NCBI RefSeq assembly: GCF_023898315.1
Contig: NC_064614.1
Location: 498,372,109-498,436,108, forward strand
Reading direction: 5' to 3'
DNA length: 64,000 bases
Source of the DNA: Schistocerca nitens
Lineage: Eukaryota > Arthropoda > Insecta > Orthoptera > Acrididae
Shown here: positions 1-11,459 of the stretch, piece after piece
How the letters are laid out: the number at the start of each line of letters is the position of its first letter
Position numbering within the stretch: the stretch's first letter is position 1
Translations under genes and position numbers: made by a program
Notes under the pieces: generated by a model
What the model was told of the DNA's origin: nothing
Database searches by the model: none
The model's input: only the letters and a program-made list of their open reading frames with translations

Positions 1-139
1 ACGATAAGACCACGAGACATATTGATGACACTCGCCTACTTCGTTAGAGCGACAAGTCAAATAATCTGACGGTGTGTGTACCGAAGGTCTTACAGTACGC
101 ACACCACACTGACTGAAAAAATGGCGATTCCAGAAGGAG

Positions 140-328
140 CTGCCGCGCGGTTTGAGGCGTCCTGTCACGGACTACACGGCCCTTCCCGCCGTAGGTTCGA
201 GTCCTCCATCGGGCATGGGTGTGTGTGTTGTTCTTAGCATAAGCTAGTTTAAGTAGTGTGTAAGTCTAGGGACCGATGACCTAAGCAGTTTGGTCCCTTA
301 GGAATTCACACAAATTTGAACATTTGAA
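140..328 (+). repeat. tRNA-derived SINE (divergent member) with 9-bp target duplication
   Basis: A box-B-like ggttcgagtcc at about 195 lies within a tRNA-like head, followed by a body ending in a tail related to the ttgaacatttgaac end of the main SINE family in this window. It is flanked by the direct repeat cagaaggag (131-139 and 329-337). It is clearly diverged from the other copies, so either old or a separate subfamily. It interrupts the leader of the surrounding Tc1-like element. Confidence 0.75.
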
Positions 329-537
329 CAGAAGGAGTTGAGCGACGTAAACGGAAGTTGGTAGTCGCGCTTCTACATCTCAAAGAAGATATGTTTTCAA
401 ATTTAGTACCAGCCGTATAAGAGCGGTCCTGGTAGTTCCAATATGAGGATGCTTTAAATACATGCTGTAACGGTCGTGGGCGCTGGTTATCTTTGAGTTG
501 GATGTCTTGAGTAGGTATTAGTCATGTATGACTTTAA

Positions 538-1440
538 GGCGACAAAGACGCCATTATCAACACTCCACTGAGTAATAGGACAACGAGAAGCCGGATGTTC
601 CTTTTGCGATACTGCAGAAGGAACTGGCAGCAATATAGCAACTTTACATGACTGCTGATAACGGTGGTCACGAGAATGTGTAGTCGTAAGATGACCGGGC
701 TCCGGAAGGCCACGTGGAATTACCGAGAGGGGCAAGCATCGTGTTCAGCGTATGGCTCTGGCGCATCGTCCTGCATCTGCAGCAGAAATTTCACCAATAG
801 TTGGCACCACAGTGACACAACGAACTGTTACAAATCGGTTACTTCAAGGACAGCTGCGAGCCAGACGCCCTGCAGCGCGCATTCCACTGACCCCAAACCA
901 ACGCCGTTTGCGGCGTCAGTGGTGTCAAGCGAGAGCTCACTTGAGGGCAGGCTGGAGGTCACTTGTGTTTTCTGATCAAAGCTAGTTCTACTTCGGTGCC
1001 AGTGATGGCCATGTGTTGGTTAGAAGCAGTCCAGTTGAGGGCTTGCAACCAACCTGTCTGCATGCTATACACCCTGGACCTACGCCTGGACTTATGGTCT
1101 GTGTGACAGCAGGAGCACTGTCGTGGCTATCCCATGCACTCTGACCTCGAATTTGTGTGTCAGTCTTGTGATTCGACCTGTTGTGCTGCTATTCTTGAAG
1201 CATTCTAGGGAGTGTTTTCCAACAGTATAACGCTCGCCCACATACCGCTGTAAACCAGCATGATCTACAGTGTGTCAACATGTCACCTTGGCCTGCTCGA
1301 TCACCAGATCCGTCTCCAATCGAGCAAATTGGGATATCTTCGGACGACAACTCCAGCGTCATCCACAAACAGCATTAACTATCCATCTACTGACTGAACA
1401 ACCACAATAGTCATGGAACTGCATCCCATAAACTGACATC
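538..1440 (+). pseudogene. Tc1-like transposase remnant (family F)
   Basis: Broken reading frames encode recognisable pieces of a Tc1/IS630 transposase: an N-terminal part with RRQRRHYQH, a middle part (752-985) with ASAAEISPIVGT, RIPLTPNQRRLRRQW and the first catalytic region VFSDQS, then fragments resembling NARPHTA and WPARSPDPSPIE before about 1330. The usual order of the DDE domain is preserved, but frameshifts and stops separate the parts, and the first catalytic motif reads SDQS where family A has SDES. It is non-functional. The paired helix-turn-helix region is too frameshifted to delimit. Confidence 0.8.
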
Positions 1441-1572
1441 CGACGTGTGTACAGCACAATGCATGCACATTTGCATGCTTGCATTCATTCTGGCTGTTAC
1501 ACTGGTTATTAATGTACAGCATTTAACATCTGCAGTGGCTTATCTTGCACTTACATTAACCTGTTACCGAGA

Positions 1573-1916
1573 CAACCCAATCTCTCTTCTCCATATCAGT
1601 CTAGCCCCTGCACACTCCACCACACAGCGCTCCCCTCCCCTCTCCCCCCACCTTTTCAGTGCTGTGCTTCCACTTTCCTGTTCCCTCCTGACTGCTGCTT
1701 ACATCACACTTGATAACTGCATTCTGGCCCGCGCTGCCGGAGTTGGCGGTCATGTGTGAGGTGAACTGTCTTGTGTGAATGAATGAGTATCTTTTTCTGA
1801 CGAAGGCTATGGCCGGAAGCTTATGCATAAGTGTCTTTTAACTGTGCCTGTCTAGAACTTAACGTGTCATCTTTATGGTAAACAGCAACCTATCTTTTTC
1901 TACATTGTTGATATAT
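1573..1916 (+). repeat. 344-bp insertion of unknown class with a hammerhead-like motif
   Basis: The tail of the Tc1-like element is split here: ttaccgaga (1564-1572) lies left and ttacctaga (1917-1925) right, so this looks like an insertion with a 9-bp imperfect target duplication. The segment is pyrimidine-rich on the left. It contains CTGACGA at about 1796, a short GC stem, GGAA and a self-complementary cttatgcataag followed by tgtc, resembling part of a hammerhead ribozyme core. I see no coding frame belonging to a known family. Confidence 0.55.
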
Positions 1917-2009
1917 TTACCTAGAAAGATGTATTCCCAAAATTTCATTACTCTGCATTAATTATTTTTTGGTGTTATGATTTTTTTTCCCTGTCTGTGT
2001 ATGTAACTG

Positions 2010-3180
2010 AGGCCTGTTCGATGTTCGAATTGCATGCTACCCTTTATGCTCTCAACTCTAGCAATATGCCTTATGGTAAGCTTGGTTGGTGGTGTCGTTT
2101 ATAGATGTTCAAGTATCAAGATTCCTTAATACTGAAATGTTGTTGCCCTTAATATCAATGCATAGAGGACTCTCACAATGATTCTATTAGCTTTCATCTT
2201 TCCAATTTTACATTTACTGTAGAGGACACAGCCCATATCTCATTTTAAAATAGATTATGGTTCTAGGTTTGTTTATCTGTTTGAATGTCATTTTGCCATG
2301 GCGAGGATAGTCATAAAGTTCTAAGTGCACCTCAAAAAAGTTTTGTAATTGTTTTTTTACTTGTTTACAGATACAAAAAGGCACAGCCAATATTAAACTG
2401 GGGTCTTCTTCTTCCTTGCCTTTCCCCATTTCTCTACAGGGTCGGCATTGATATACTGTTGTGCCATCGTTAATGGCAGTGTGTGGCCGGTTGCCCTTCC
2501 TGATGCCACCACTTGGCTTGGGACGGAATTTTTGTACCCCACTTTTCGGCGTTTAGAGTAAATCTAGAGCATGAGAACGTTGTCTAAATGACTGCATAGT
2601 GTATATTTGAGATGTGACTTGGGTAACAGCCCAGTATTCTCCTAGTTGGGTGTGGGAAACCGTCTAAAAATCACATCCAGGTAAACCAGCTCACCAGCTC
2701 TCGTTAATCCGAGACGAGTATTCGCCTCGGGGTCGGCTCGCCTCCCCGAACTCGCAAGTGGCGCGTTAAGGCGCCTAGCTATCCTGGTGGGGGGAAGGGT
2801 GGTAGGAGGAGGGATGAAGACGTATACAATATTAAACTCGAGTATCGTACAATAATGTGTTTTCTGCATGTGAAAGGGAACGACGCCGCAAGACTCCTCG
2901 CTGAGTTGGTAGAAGTGTGGCAACAGTGCACCGTCATATAAGCACAGTGGGCCGTATGAATAAAACTGAACCACAAGCTTAGAAGATAAAGGTGTAAGTC
3001 AGAGCATTTACTTGCAAACAAAAGGAAAAAGCGAAGCCCTTTCTTCAGATTGTACGAATAAGCTTTACCTTTCTCACCTAACTTCCAACACAAAAGCAAA
3101 AGCATCTAGAATCTGCTTCGTCTGCATTCTCAGCAACGTTTGTTGAGTAAGTGCGAGCTTGTTTTTTTGACTGTAAGATT
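2010..3180. other. No gene recognised
   Basis: AT-rich sequence with a more GC-rich stretch at about 2440-2800. That stretch has the feel of a dispersed repeat (ggccggttgcccttcctg, aggcgcctagctatcctgg), but there is no second copy here to confirm it. Short open frames on both strands show no family motif. Confidence 0.4.
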
Positions 3181-3231
3181 TCTTATCGCTTTATTTGTTG
3201 TAAGCGAGCACATGTGACTTGACAACTGAAG

Positions 3232-3597
3232 ATGTCCTCATGCAATTCGGATAAAATCTCGGTATGTGCAGGAAATACAATGGTGTTTTTAATTACAGCG
3301 TTAGAAAAGTATCCTGAATTATTACAGAAATCACAGCCTTCGATAGCAAAAAGAAAGAATGAGAATCCAACTCTGATAATAATAAAATTATCTGAAATTA
3401 ATTTCAGCACACAGACTGACAGAAAATGGTTGCTGGAGAAAGTTAGTAACATGAAATGCAGGCTAAAAAGGAAACCGGATAGCAACGGAACAGGAAAAAA
3501 ACTGGTTTAAATGTTTGGGCGGAAAAGCTTTACAGCCTTGTACAAGAAGATGGGAATCCCAAATGAACCAAAGTCCATTAACTTAAAACATAAATAA
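3232..3597 (+). pseudogene. Small DNA-binding-like ORF with one in-frame stop, possibly Myb/SANT- or MADF-like
   Basis: A 92-codon frame (3232-3510) ends in TAA, after which the same frame stays open for 28 more codons to a TAA at 3595-3597. The start reads like a MADF or Myb/SANT-like module, with LITALEKYPELLQKS followed by a basic stretch, then KWLLEKVSNMKCRLKRK. In a shifted frame after the stop, EKLLYSLVQEDGNP also fits this domain type, suggesting frameshift decay as well. Such domains are common as second ORFs of PIF/Harbinger transposons and as domesticated regulators. The match is by eye and weak; the frame could be chance. Confidence 0.3.
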
Positions 3598-3904
3598 TGA
3601 TTATAAAGAAACCGGATGTTGACCTAGGTTTCGGCGCGGATAACCACGCCTTCTTTGGAACACACTAAAACTACAAACTGCTAAAGAGGCATGGTCCACC
3701 ATTAATATAGAACGCCCAGAAGGGCAAAAGATGTATTATGAAACATAACAGAAAGTTTTCGTGTAGCAACTTGAAAGGTTATATACCACAACTCTTAGTT
3801 TAGTTAGGACTTGCAATCACACAGATTCCAGTTCACAGAAAAATTAAAGTATCAATAAAGTGTCAGTAACGGTAATCCCTACCTTGTGAATGTTATGTAA
3901 CGTA

Positions 3905-4850
3905 CACTGAGGTGTACATTTCATAACAAGTCATGGTATAGCGATCTAACATGTGCAGATAGCGACAGTCTCGCGTACCCAGGGTATAAAAGGGCAATGC
4001 ATTAGCGGAGCTGACATTTGTACTCCGGTGATTCATGTGAAAAGGTTCTAATGTGATTATGGCCACACGGCGCGAATTTACAAACTCTGAACGCGGAATG
4101 ACAGTATTGGACGTCATATTTTGGTAATCGTTAGCGAACTGAATATTCCGAGGTCCCTAGTGTCAAGAATGTGCACAGAAAACCAAATTTCAGGAGTTAA
4201 CACAGACAACTCAGTGGCCAACGGCCTCCACTTAACGATCCAGAACAGCGGCGTTTGCGTGGAATTGTCAGTGATAACAGCCAAGCGACACTGTGTGGAA
4301 CGTACTACTGACGTATCCGTTAGGACAGTGCGATGAAATTTTCCGTTAATGGCATCCCGCAGCAGACAACAAACGCAAGTGCCTTTGCTATAGCACCACA
4401 TCACTTGCACCGCCTCTCCTGGGCTCGTGGCCACATCGGTTGCACCCTAGGCGACTGGAAAACCGGATGATAATGCGTCATGTCACTGGGCCACAATATT
4501 ATTTGTTCGTCGGTCTGAAGAACATTCCGGACAATTCAAGCGAAAGATTTGGCCCCCCAGATCGCCCGATATCAATCCCATCGAACATTTACGGGACGTA
4601 ATCGAGAAGTCAGTTCGCGAAGAAAATCCTGTACTGGCAACAATTTTTGACGCTTATAGAGGCACCATAGCTCAATATTTCTGCAGCGGTCCTGCGGATT
4701 TCCATCGACTTGCAGAGTCCATGCCACGTCGAGTTGATGCAGTACACAACAAAAGAAGGCCCAACACGAGATTAGGAGGTATCCCGCGGCTTTTACCACC
4801 TCAGCGCAAATGACCTTGAAACAGCAATGCAACAAGTATATAAACATGGT
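3905..4850 (+). mobile_element. Dead, internally deleted Tc1-like transposon (family B, + copy)
   Basis: The left end begins cactgaggtg after a TA (3903-3904). The leader contains a TATA-box-like gggtataaaagg at about 3981. Coding remnants follow in order: ATRREFTNSERGMTV near 4059, LNIPRSLVSRMC near 4140, VSVRTVR near 4315, then a jump to RSPDINPIEHLRDVIE near 4565 and LAESMPRRVDAV near 4710. The segment holding the first two catalytic aspartates is missing or badly shortened. It belongs with the minus-strand copies at about 23.1-25.8 kb and 37.2-38.1 kb. The right end is not sharply defined. Confidence 0.75.
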
Positions 4851-5020
4851 TAATTGGTAGGAACACCTGAAATTAGCACATTCAGTTGTAATTAGCAGAT
4901 CTTGATATCGTGTTTTTATAAATTTCTCATCTTCCATTGTCAGCCAAAATACCTCAGACAAAGTTTGTCTTATCTTATGCACAACTACTATTAATTTCTA
5001 TGATTTTCATATATAAAGAT

Positions 5021-5563
5021 TGTAAGTAGGTTGTTTAGGTTTTTTTATTGGTAACGCCACCTCTGTATGAAAATCACTGGCTGTGCTGTGTGCAGTCTGT
5101 GGCTGCTTTGCATTGTTGTACTACTCGCCATTGTAGTGTTAGGCAGCTGGCTGTGAACAGCGCGTAGCGTTGCTCAGTTGGAGGTGAGCCGCCAGTAGTG
5201 GTGGATGTGGGGAGAGAGATGGCGGAGTTTTGAAATTTGTAAGACTGGATGTCAATTATGACTATTAAGGTAAATACATTGTTTGTTCTCTATTAAAATC
5301 TTTCATTTGCTAACTATGCCTACCAGTACTTAGTGCCTTCCGTAGTTTGAATCTTTTATTTAGCTGGCAGTAGTGGCGCTCGCTGTATTGTAGTAGTTCG
5401 AGTAACGAAGATTTTTGGTGAGGTAAGTGATTTGTGAAAGGTTAATGTTAGTCAGGGCCATTCTGTTGTAGGGGTTTTTGAAAGTCAGATTGCGTTGCGC
5501 TAAAAATATTGTGTGTCCGTTTAAGCACAGTCGTGTATAAATTTTTCTAAAGGGGAAGTTTCA
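5021..5563. repeat. Left LTR of the non-autonomous element
   Basis: 543 bp, starting tgtaagtagg and ending aagtttca. Nearly identical to 8551-9091. Orientation of transcription is not proven; the purine tract beside the right copy suggests the + strand is sense. Confidence 0.88.
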
Positions 5564-7920
5564 ATGATGTATTTGGTAAGGGAGCATGATTGTAAAGTAC
5601 GTTTGAGGTAGATGACACTATTGAAATGAGCAGAGAATTTTCTTTAGGTTTTGATATTATTGGAGGAAGCTACGACGATTTTGAGATTTGACTGAGGTGT
5701 TATGACGTTATTATTATGACGACCATATGTATTTTGCTGTTGCGGTATGTTTATGATCAATAAGCTGATGCTATAAGAGTTATTTGAGTATGCTATGTAT
5801 CTGTTATGATGAAATATTGAAGAAGTGTCGACGAATATGGTAAGGAATAATAAGTAGTGGTTAGGGACTCTGGTTTGTGAAACAGGTTGTTGGAAACCAA
5901 GAATCGTACTTTAAGAGTTATGAAACGTATGTAAATGCGTGAATGTATTACAATGCCGACGAAAATTTTTTGAACTGTGTTATATCAATAGGATATTGTT
6001 TCTACACACTTGTAACGCAAATTCTTGACCTGTGAAATATTTTTATATGAGACTGTCACTGTAACGGAAACTGCTGTCATAAATATTGCACCCAGATGGG
6101 CGACAGTCGCCTGGAAAGAAGTCATTAGCGAGTGCCTTTCAGAGGCACAGGTGAAAAAAAAGAGGCCATTATCCTCGCTATTGACATTCCTTTGTAGAAA
6201 GCATCGCAAAAAACGACACGGTCGAACTTGAAAACATATGATTATACTGTGGAGCTCTTAATTTATGATATTTACTAAAATGCCTAATGAAACGATGAGA
6301 AACATTTCACGGCTATTGTCTTGCTAATTGATAGAAATGCCATATGGCTTGCTTTATGTATTTATTTACTCATTTTGTTTAATATCTAGTTTCTAGCTGC
6401 ACTGCAGCATTGGTTAAAATAAAATTTTATAGATGTACTAATATAAATATTTTCTGTCTACAGATCGAGTAAATAATAATTTTTTCAAAAAATGAGGGAG
6501 CATAAAAAGACATTTACCTTCACAGGAACTGCATTCATAATTTTCTTTTCAAGTACTTGGTAATTTATTTTGTAGAATAAGTTGTGGTGCACCACTTTAA
6601 TGACATAGATATTAAGATGTGAATAGACATTTCCCTTATCTGCATTGTTGTCTTTACTGTAATATTTTTCTCCTTGAGCTCTGTCATGTTTAGATATAAT
6701 TTATTGCATTTGCTTCTGCTGTTTGCCAGGCATAGTACTATTAGATTTCACTTTACATTACTCTGTTAAGCCAGTTTTACTACTGATTTATTTTTCTTGT
6801 TTGCTGCTCATTGCGTAATATTAGCTGTAATATTGCTGCTTGCTTGGCCAATTTGAATATTTTGTCATCGCTGTTTGTGTTAATTGTTTTGTACTGCTGC
6901 ATTGCCTCGTCCCTTAGTTTAGCATCTGAGCTCAGTAGATTTAAGTTAGCTTAAGATGGGGTAGGCTATATGAGAGAACGAGTTGTGATGAATTGGTAGA
7001 AATGCATTGAGAAGCTGTAAGAAAATGGTTTGGCCAAAAAAAAGTATTTTGAAAGAGAATATGAACCAAAAACGTAGGGTTTGGGACAACAGGTTTAGGT
7101 AGGATTTTTTTGGAAATAAATAATGAGGTAAGAAATATGTGAACATATAAATACAGAAAGCATGCTTGGATAGGATTTTTTTGGTGGAAACAAATGTTGA
7201 AATAAGACGAAAGATCTATGGAATGAAGTTTTGGGTTGGACTGCAGTACCAAATGTTACACTGAAAACAAACCCTGTCCTTTCCTCCTGTGTTATTCTGA
7301 TATGTGTTTGTGCACTCTTGTGTATTTGTGTTTTTCCTGTCTTTATGTGTTTATCTGATAAGAGATATGTTGTAGAATTTTTCAAATACTATGTTATTTT
7401 TTTGTAAAGATGTTTAGACATTATTTATTCTGTTTTGTTTTAATGCTCATGTGTGAAGTTGATGTTTCGAAAGTTACTCGGATCTTTTATGTATGTACTC
7501 ATGTCATAATTCCTGTAACACTGACGTATATGTTATTTCTATTCTTTTGTAAAGCCCCTATTACTACAAATGTTATCTGTATTGTTATGTTCTTTAATAA
7601 TGTATTTTGTACCTTTGTAATTGTATTCTTATGTTATAATATTGTAATTGACACCAGTTCTTCAAATTAAGTATCATTTCTTTGCACACGTTTCTGTTGG
7701 TCATAGTATATGGACAATATGTGAGAAGTAGGGACTGTTAGTGTTTGCACGTGTGTTAATAATTCAGCAAGGGACTGGATAACAGCATTGCTGGTTCTAA
7801 GGACAATTAAAAAACTTTGTGGGTGCACAAGTGGTGGTTTATGGACTTGCTATATTGTCCGCAAGACTCTTCGATGGTGATTGTGCACCTGCACATTTGC
7901 AACAGATGGCTGCTGGCCGT

Positions 7921-8190
7921 CTCTACAAGGACTACAGTGGGTCTGCACCTTTGATGACCCACCAATACTATTATCTCTACAAGGACTACAGTGGGTCTGC
8001 ATCTTTGATGACCCACCAGTACCATTATCTCTACAAGGACTACAGTGGGTCTACATCTTTGATGATCCATCAATACCATTATTTCTACAAGGACTGCAGT
8101 GGGTCTGCACCTCTGGTGGCCCACCAATACCGTAATCTCTACCAGGACTACAGTGCGTCTGCTCTGTGATGACCTACCTACCAATACTCT
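7921..8190. repeat. 54-bp tandem repeat, five units, inside the non-autonomous LTR element
   Basis: Units start at 7921, 7975, 8029, 8083 and 8137, each opening ctctacaagg or a close variant and containing gactacagtg. Because 54 is a multiple of three, two + frames stay open through the array and give repetitive 18-residue peptides. I treat these as products of the repeat, not as evidence of a gene. Confidence 0.9.
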
Positions 8191-8550
8191 TCAAAAGTTT
8201 GACTGACTCTGCTGTTATGGCCCATGACCTGTCTGCATGTCGAGAGTCAGCACTGTCTTTCCGTTGGAAGGACAACGCTACTTCTTCAAGACTGCATGGA
8301 AATCCACTACTTCTGTGTGCATTTTCTTTTACTGCTCAGACTTTGAGAAAAACACTGCAATGTGATGAATGATCAGGACTGTCTTTATGGACTGTGAGAA
8401 AATTTTAGCTTTTGACCAACATTGTATCGATAAGTGTGTGCATTTGATTTCTTTGTTATTGTAATTACGATTATGAAAAATTTTAACAAATATGTATTGG
8501 CCACTGCCCAAACCAATTTGTAAATTTTTTTGTGGGGAGCATGGGGGCTA

Positions 8551-9091
8551 TGGAAGTAGGCTGTTTAGGTTTTTTTATTGGTAACGCCACCTCTGTATGA
8601 AAATCACTGGCTGTGCTGTGTGCAGTCTGTGGCTGCTTTGCATTGTTGTAATACTCGCCATTGTAGTGTTAGGCAGCTGGCTGTGAACAGCGCGTAGCGT
8701 TGCTCAGTTGGAGGTGAGCCGCCAGTAGTGGTGGATGTGGGGAGAGAGATGGCGGAGTTTTGAAATTTGTAAGACTGGATGTCAATTATGACTATTAAGG
8801 TAAATACATTGTTTGTTCTCTATTAAAATCTTTCATTTGCTAACTATGCCTATCAGTAGTTAGTGCCTTCCGTAGTTTGAATCTTTTATTTAGCTGGCAG
8901 TAGTGGCGCTCGCTGTATTGCAGTAGTTCGAGTAACGAAGATTTTTGATGAGGTAAGTGATTTGTGAAAGGTTAATGTTAGTCAGGGCCATTCTTTTGTA
9001 GGGGTTTTTGAAAGTCAGATTGCGTTGCGCTAAAAATATTGTGTGTCAGTTTAAGCACAGTCTTGTATAATTTTTCTAAGGGGACGTTTCA
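8551..9091. repeat. Right LTR of the non-autonomous element
   Basis: 541 bp, starting tggaagtagg and ending acgtttca, matching the left LTR at about 98 per cent. Followed by agat, the 4-bp target duplication. Confidence 0.88.
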
Positions 9092-9095
9092 AGAT

Positions 9096-10640
9096 GTTCA
9101 CTAATTTTCGGAATAATTATGTAACTTTAAATGAGTTATTATCTCTCAGAAACTATAAATAAATGACTAAACCTACTTTCTGTTAAAATGTCAGAAATTC
9201 TAGTAGTTCTGATAAAAAGGTCACTTCAGTCAAGTGCATAAAATGCGGTTGGAATAGTGTACCTAATATTTATCATGTAATTAATGAAACTATAAAAAGC
9301 ATTTTTAATGTTGCATATGTAATTTTAAGTCCTATGATTACTTTTCAGGCTGAACTATGTGTTGATCAAAATTTCAAGTTGTATGTTAAATTAACAAGAT
9401 GTGACGGTTTTTAACTGTAACTCGTAAAATCAATGCTATCAACAATGGTCCAATTGTCATGAAATGTATACAAGAAATCGGGATATGAGAACTGTGGGTC
9501 ACTATCATTCCTACTTCCGCTGTGTAAAGTGTATCGCATTGTAAAATAAAATGATATAAAATGTTTCTCAGAGTATCCTGAGCTTATTTCATGTTACACG
9601 TTGTATAATCTAAAATGTGCACCCAGTTTTCGGCAAGATCTCCTAGACAAGGAGCACATCTCAAGCTACGTGTTTATTATTTATTACTAAGTTACACAAC
9701 CCACACAGCCTTCTATTTCATCGAGCAAGTTACGTTGCAAAGTGGATGGAATATTTAAGTGCCATCCAAAAGCAAATAGAAACGTAACACTAAATTACAC
9801 ACATTAACCAATGTTAAAATGAGATTATTTCACAGTTACTTTTTTCCAAATCGTAATTTTCAGGAGCAAAGACACTGGGGCCTGCACCGTCCATATATCA
9901 TGTGGTAAGGTTTAGTTACAATCTTTATTAGGCAAATAAAATGAATCACGATTATAATAATGGAAATTTGTTTTCCGCGGGAAAAACAAAATGTTCTCCT
10001 CATATTACGTATCATAACCACTGTTATTATTATTATTATTATTATTATTAGTAGTAGTAGTAGTCGTAATAGTAGCAGTCTCTTATCATTAAATGCTGGT
10101 AAACGTCCTAATGTTTATGCATTAATCATGTTTTGTTTCAGAAATATTGCAGTGCTAGGTGTTACCCGCTGCTTTGCTCGCATATCAATGGTTTTGTTAT
10201 TGTGAGTGATGGTGAGTAAGCACGCCAGTAAATTTACGAGATGTTCGCGTACATAGTGATGTAGAGACGAATATATAATAAATAAAGGCAGTGCCGGTAG
10301 TAGGTATATAATGAACGTGTTTCTACTATTTTGCTGTATGTCGAATCCGAACGCAGGCATTATATGTTCTACTTGTATAAAAAAAAAAGCCTCCATTCGC
10401 TACATTCGTGTAGAAGTAGAGATTTTAAGGGTTTCTGTGGCTCACCTAGTACTACTCTAAAGCAACACGCACTAACCGTTTCGCCCTTCAATTGAAAGCG
10501 TTATGGCGCCTACGTTTTTAATCCACCCCACCGTATGATGATTCATTTATGATTCACGTAGTCAGTTAATAGATCACAATCAAATGCAACCTCACCAAAA
10601 GCCCCTCGCGTTCCACACGTAAAGGTACGAGACTGTTTGT
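9096..10640. other. No gene recognised; AT-rich, with a trinucleotide microsatellite
   Basis: The only clear structure is the microsatellite near 10.02 kb. Short open frames here, including one of 81 codons that runs through the repeat, carry no family signature. Confidence 0.5.
10024..10076. repeat. (ATT)n / (AGT)n microsatellite
   Basis: About nine consecutive att/tta triplets followed by five agt/gta triplets. Confidence 0.9.
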
Positions 10641-10726
10641 CGTACGGCCTTTAAATAATGCCTTCCTTAGAGCTTTCTAACGTCTTGAAAGCTGTAGTGA
10701 GGCGTGACGCTCAGCGTCTAATATTC

Positions 10727-11455
10727 CAAAGAATGATTGCCTATCGAAGTCGCTGGGTCCAAACGATACATATCGAACGTGCGCTCGTAAATCGATCATG
10801 TGACTCTGGTGGCGGGCGTTATGAGTATGTTTATGTCGGTCACTACAGTAACGACATATGAAGAGCTTTACAAAAATACTTGTACTTGCAAAGGAGACGA
10901 CTTACCTTACTCGTCGTCGGTGTAGCCGTCATGTGAAAGTCCATTACGGTGGTCTGGATGGATAATTTGGAAGAGTCGAACCATCTATTCCTCCTGATAC
11001 TCGATCGTTTTCCGCACTGTCAGCAATGAAATTGTAACGGTATTTCAGCATCGAAACTGTTCTTACGAAATTTTACACACTTCGCACCACCACAATCTAC
11101 ACAGTCCCTTCTTTCCTCGTCCGGTAGTACTCCATATTTGGGACAAAAAGTCGAACAATTTTCTACACTGGATAAACATGCAATTAGATTCTTCCATGTG
11201 AGAGAATCCGCCGAATAAACGTCAAGAACACCAGACATCCCACTCGCTAACGACATAAATCGTGTGGATTTCCCTAGCAACTCACAAATAATTCGCGGAG
11301 GTATGTAATTTAGAGCAAGCAAGTGAACGACGGAAAACAGATAAAAATGACGATCACAACGCCCGCCACCGGAGTCGCATGATCGATTTCCGACCGCACG
11401 TTCGATATGTATTGTTTGGACCCACCGACTTCGATAGGGAATCATTCTTGGAAAT
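10727..11455. mobile_element. Inverted-repeat unit of unknown class enclosing a 141-codon frame
   Basis: About 100 bp at 10727-10829 reappears as its reverse complement at about 11350-11452 at roughly 88 per cent identity; shared words include catatcgaacgtgcg, aaatcgatcatg and tggcgggcgtt. The roughly 520 bp between the arms carries most of a minus-strand open frame (11445-11020, 141 codons) that starts inside the right arm. Its C-terminal part has spaced cysteines (FCPKYG, DCVDCGGAKC) like a zinc ribbon. A small DNA transposon or a remnant of one is possible; no family is assigned. Confidence 0.5.
11020..11445 (-). CDS. Uncharacterised 141-codon frame with a cysteine-rich C-terminus
   Basis: Reads from within the right inverted repeat towards its centre. 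Residues 1-30 are encoded by the repeat arm. The last third holds CPKYG then CVDCGGAKC, a C-x-n-C-x2-C pattern suggesting metal binding. No start context or neighbour argues for a host gene. The size and the repeat-encoded N-terminus suggest a transposon-related or chance frame; function unknown. Confidence 0.25.
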   Translation of the reverse strand: MIPYRSRWVQTIHIERAVGNRSCDSGGGRCDRHFYLFSVVHLLALNYIPPRIICELLGKSTRFMSLASGMSGVLDVYSADSLTWKNLIACLSSVENCSTFCPKYGVLPDEERRDCVDCGGAKCVKFRKNSFDAEIPLQFHC

Positions 11456-11459
11456 TCCC

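Larger units (their letters stand above)
105..1999 (+). mobile_element. Dead Tc1-like DNA transposon (family F) with two insertions
   Basis: The left end (about 105-127) is an imperfect inverted match to the right end (about 1957-1999). Both carry a run of A or T next to a cactga/ctgtctgtg tip, as expected for Tc1-like terminal repeats. Between them lie a leader (330-537), transposase remnants (538-1440) and a 3' tail. A SINE sits at 140-328 and a second insertion at 1573-1916; removing both leaves an element of about 1.36 kb, a usual Tc1 size. A TA dinucleotide follows the right end at 2000-2001; I cannot see a clean TA on the left. The element is too decayed to move itself. Confidence 0.75.
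5021..9091. mobile_element. Non-autonomous LTR retrotransposon (LARD-like), 4.07 kb
   Basis: Two direct repeats of 543 and 541 bp (5021-5563 and 8551-9091) begin with TG and end with CA. They flank 2987 bp without recognisable gag, protease, reverse transcriptase or integrase motifs in any frame. A 4-bp target duplication agat is seen at 5017-5020 and 9092-9095. A purine-rich gtggggagcatgggggc just before the right LTR could be the polypurine tract. The LTRs differ by about 11 substitutions and 2 single-base indels (about 2 per cent), so insertion was fairly recent. Such an element must borrow proteins from an autonomous relative, which is not in this window. I could not identify a primer-binding site. 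Confidence 0.88.

Noticed and set aside
2440..2815. GC-rich segment as a separate SINE or LINE fragment
   Set aside because: It resembles a repeat from memory, but there is no second copy, target duplication or coding motif in the window to support a feature.
7819..8169. 116-codon repetitive frame in the non-autonomous LTR element as a gene
   Set aside because: The 54-bp repeat unit is a multiple of three, which keeps more than one frame open by itself; no start context or flanking coding sequence supports it.
7921..8190. 54-bp direct repeats as a CRISPR array
   Set aside because: The units are contiguous without unique spacers, and the genome is evidently eukaryotic.
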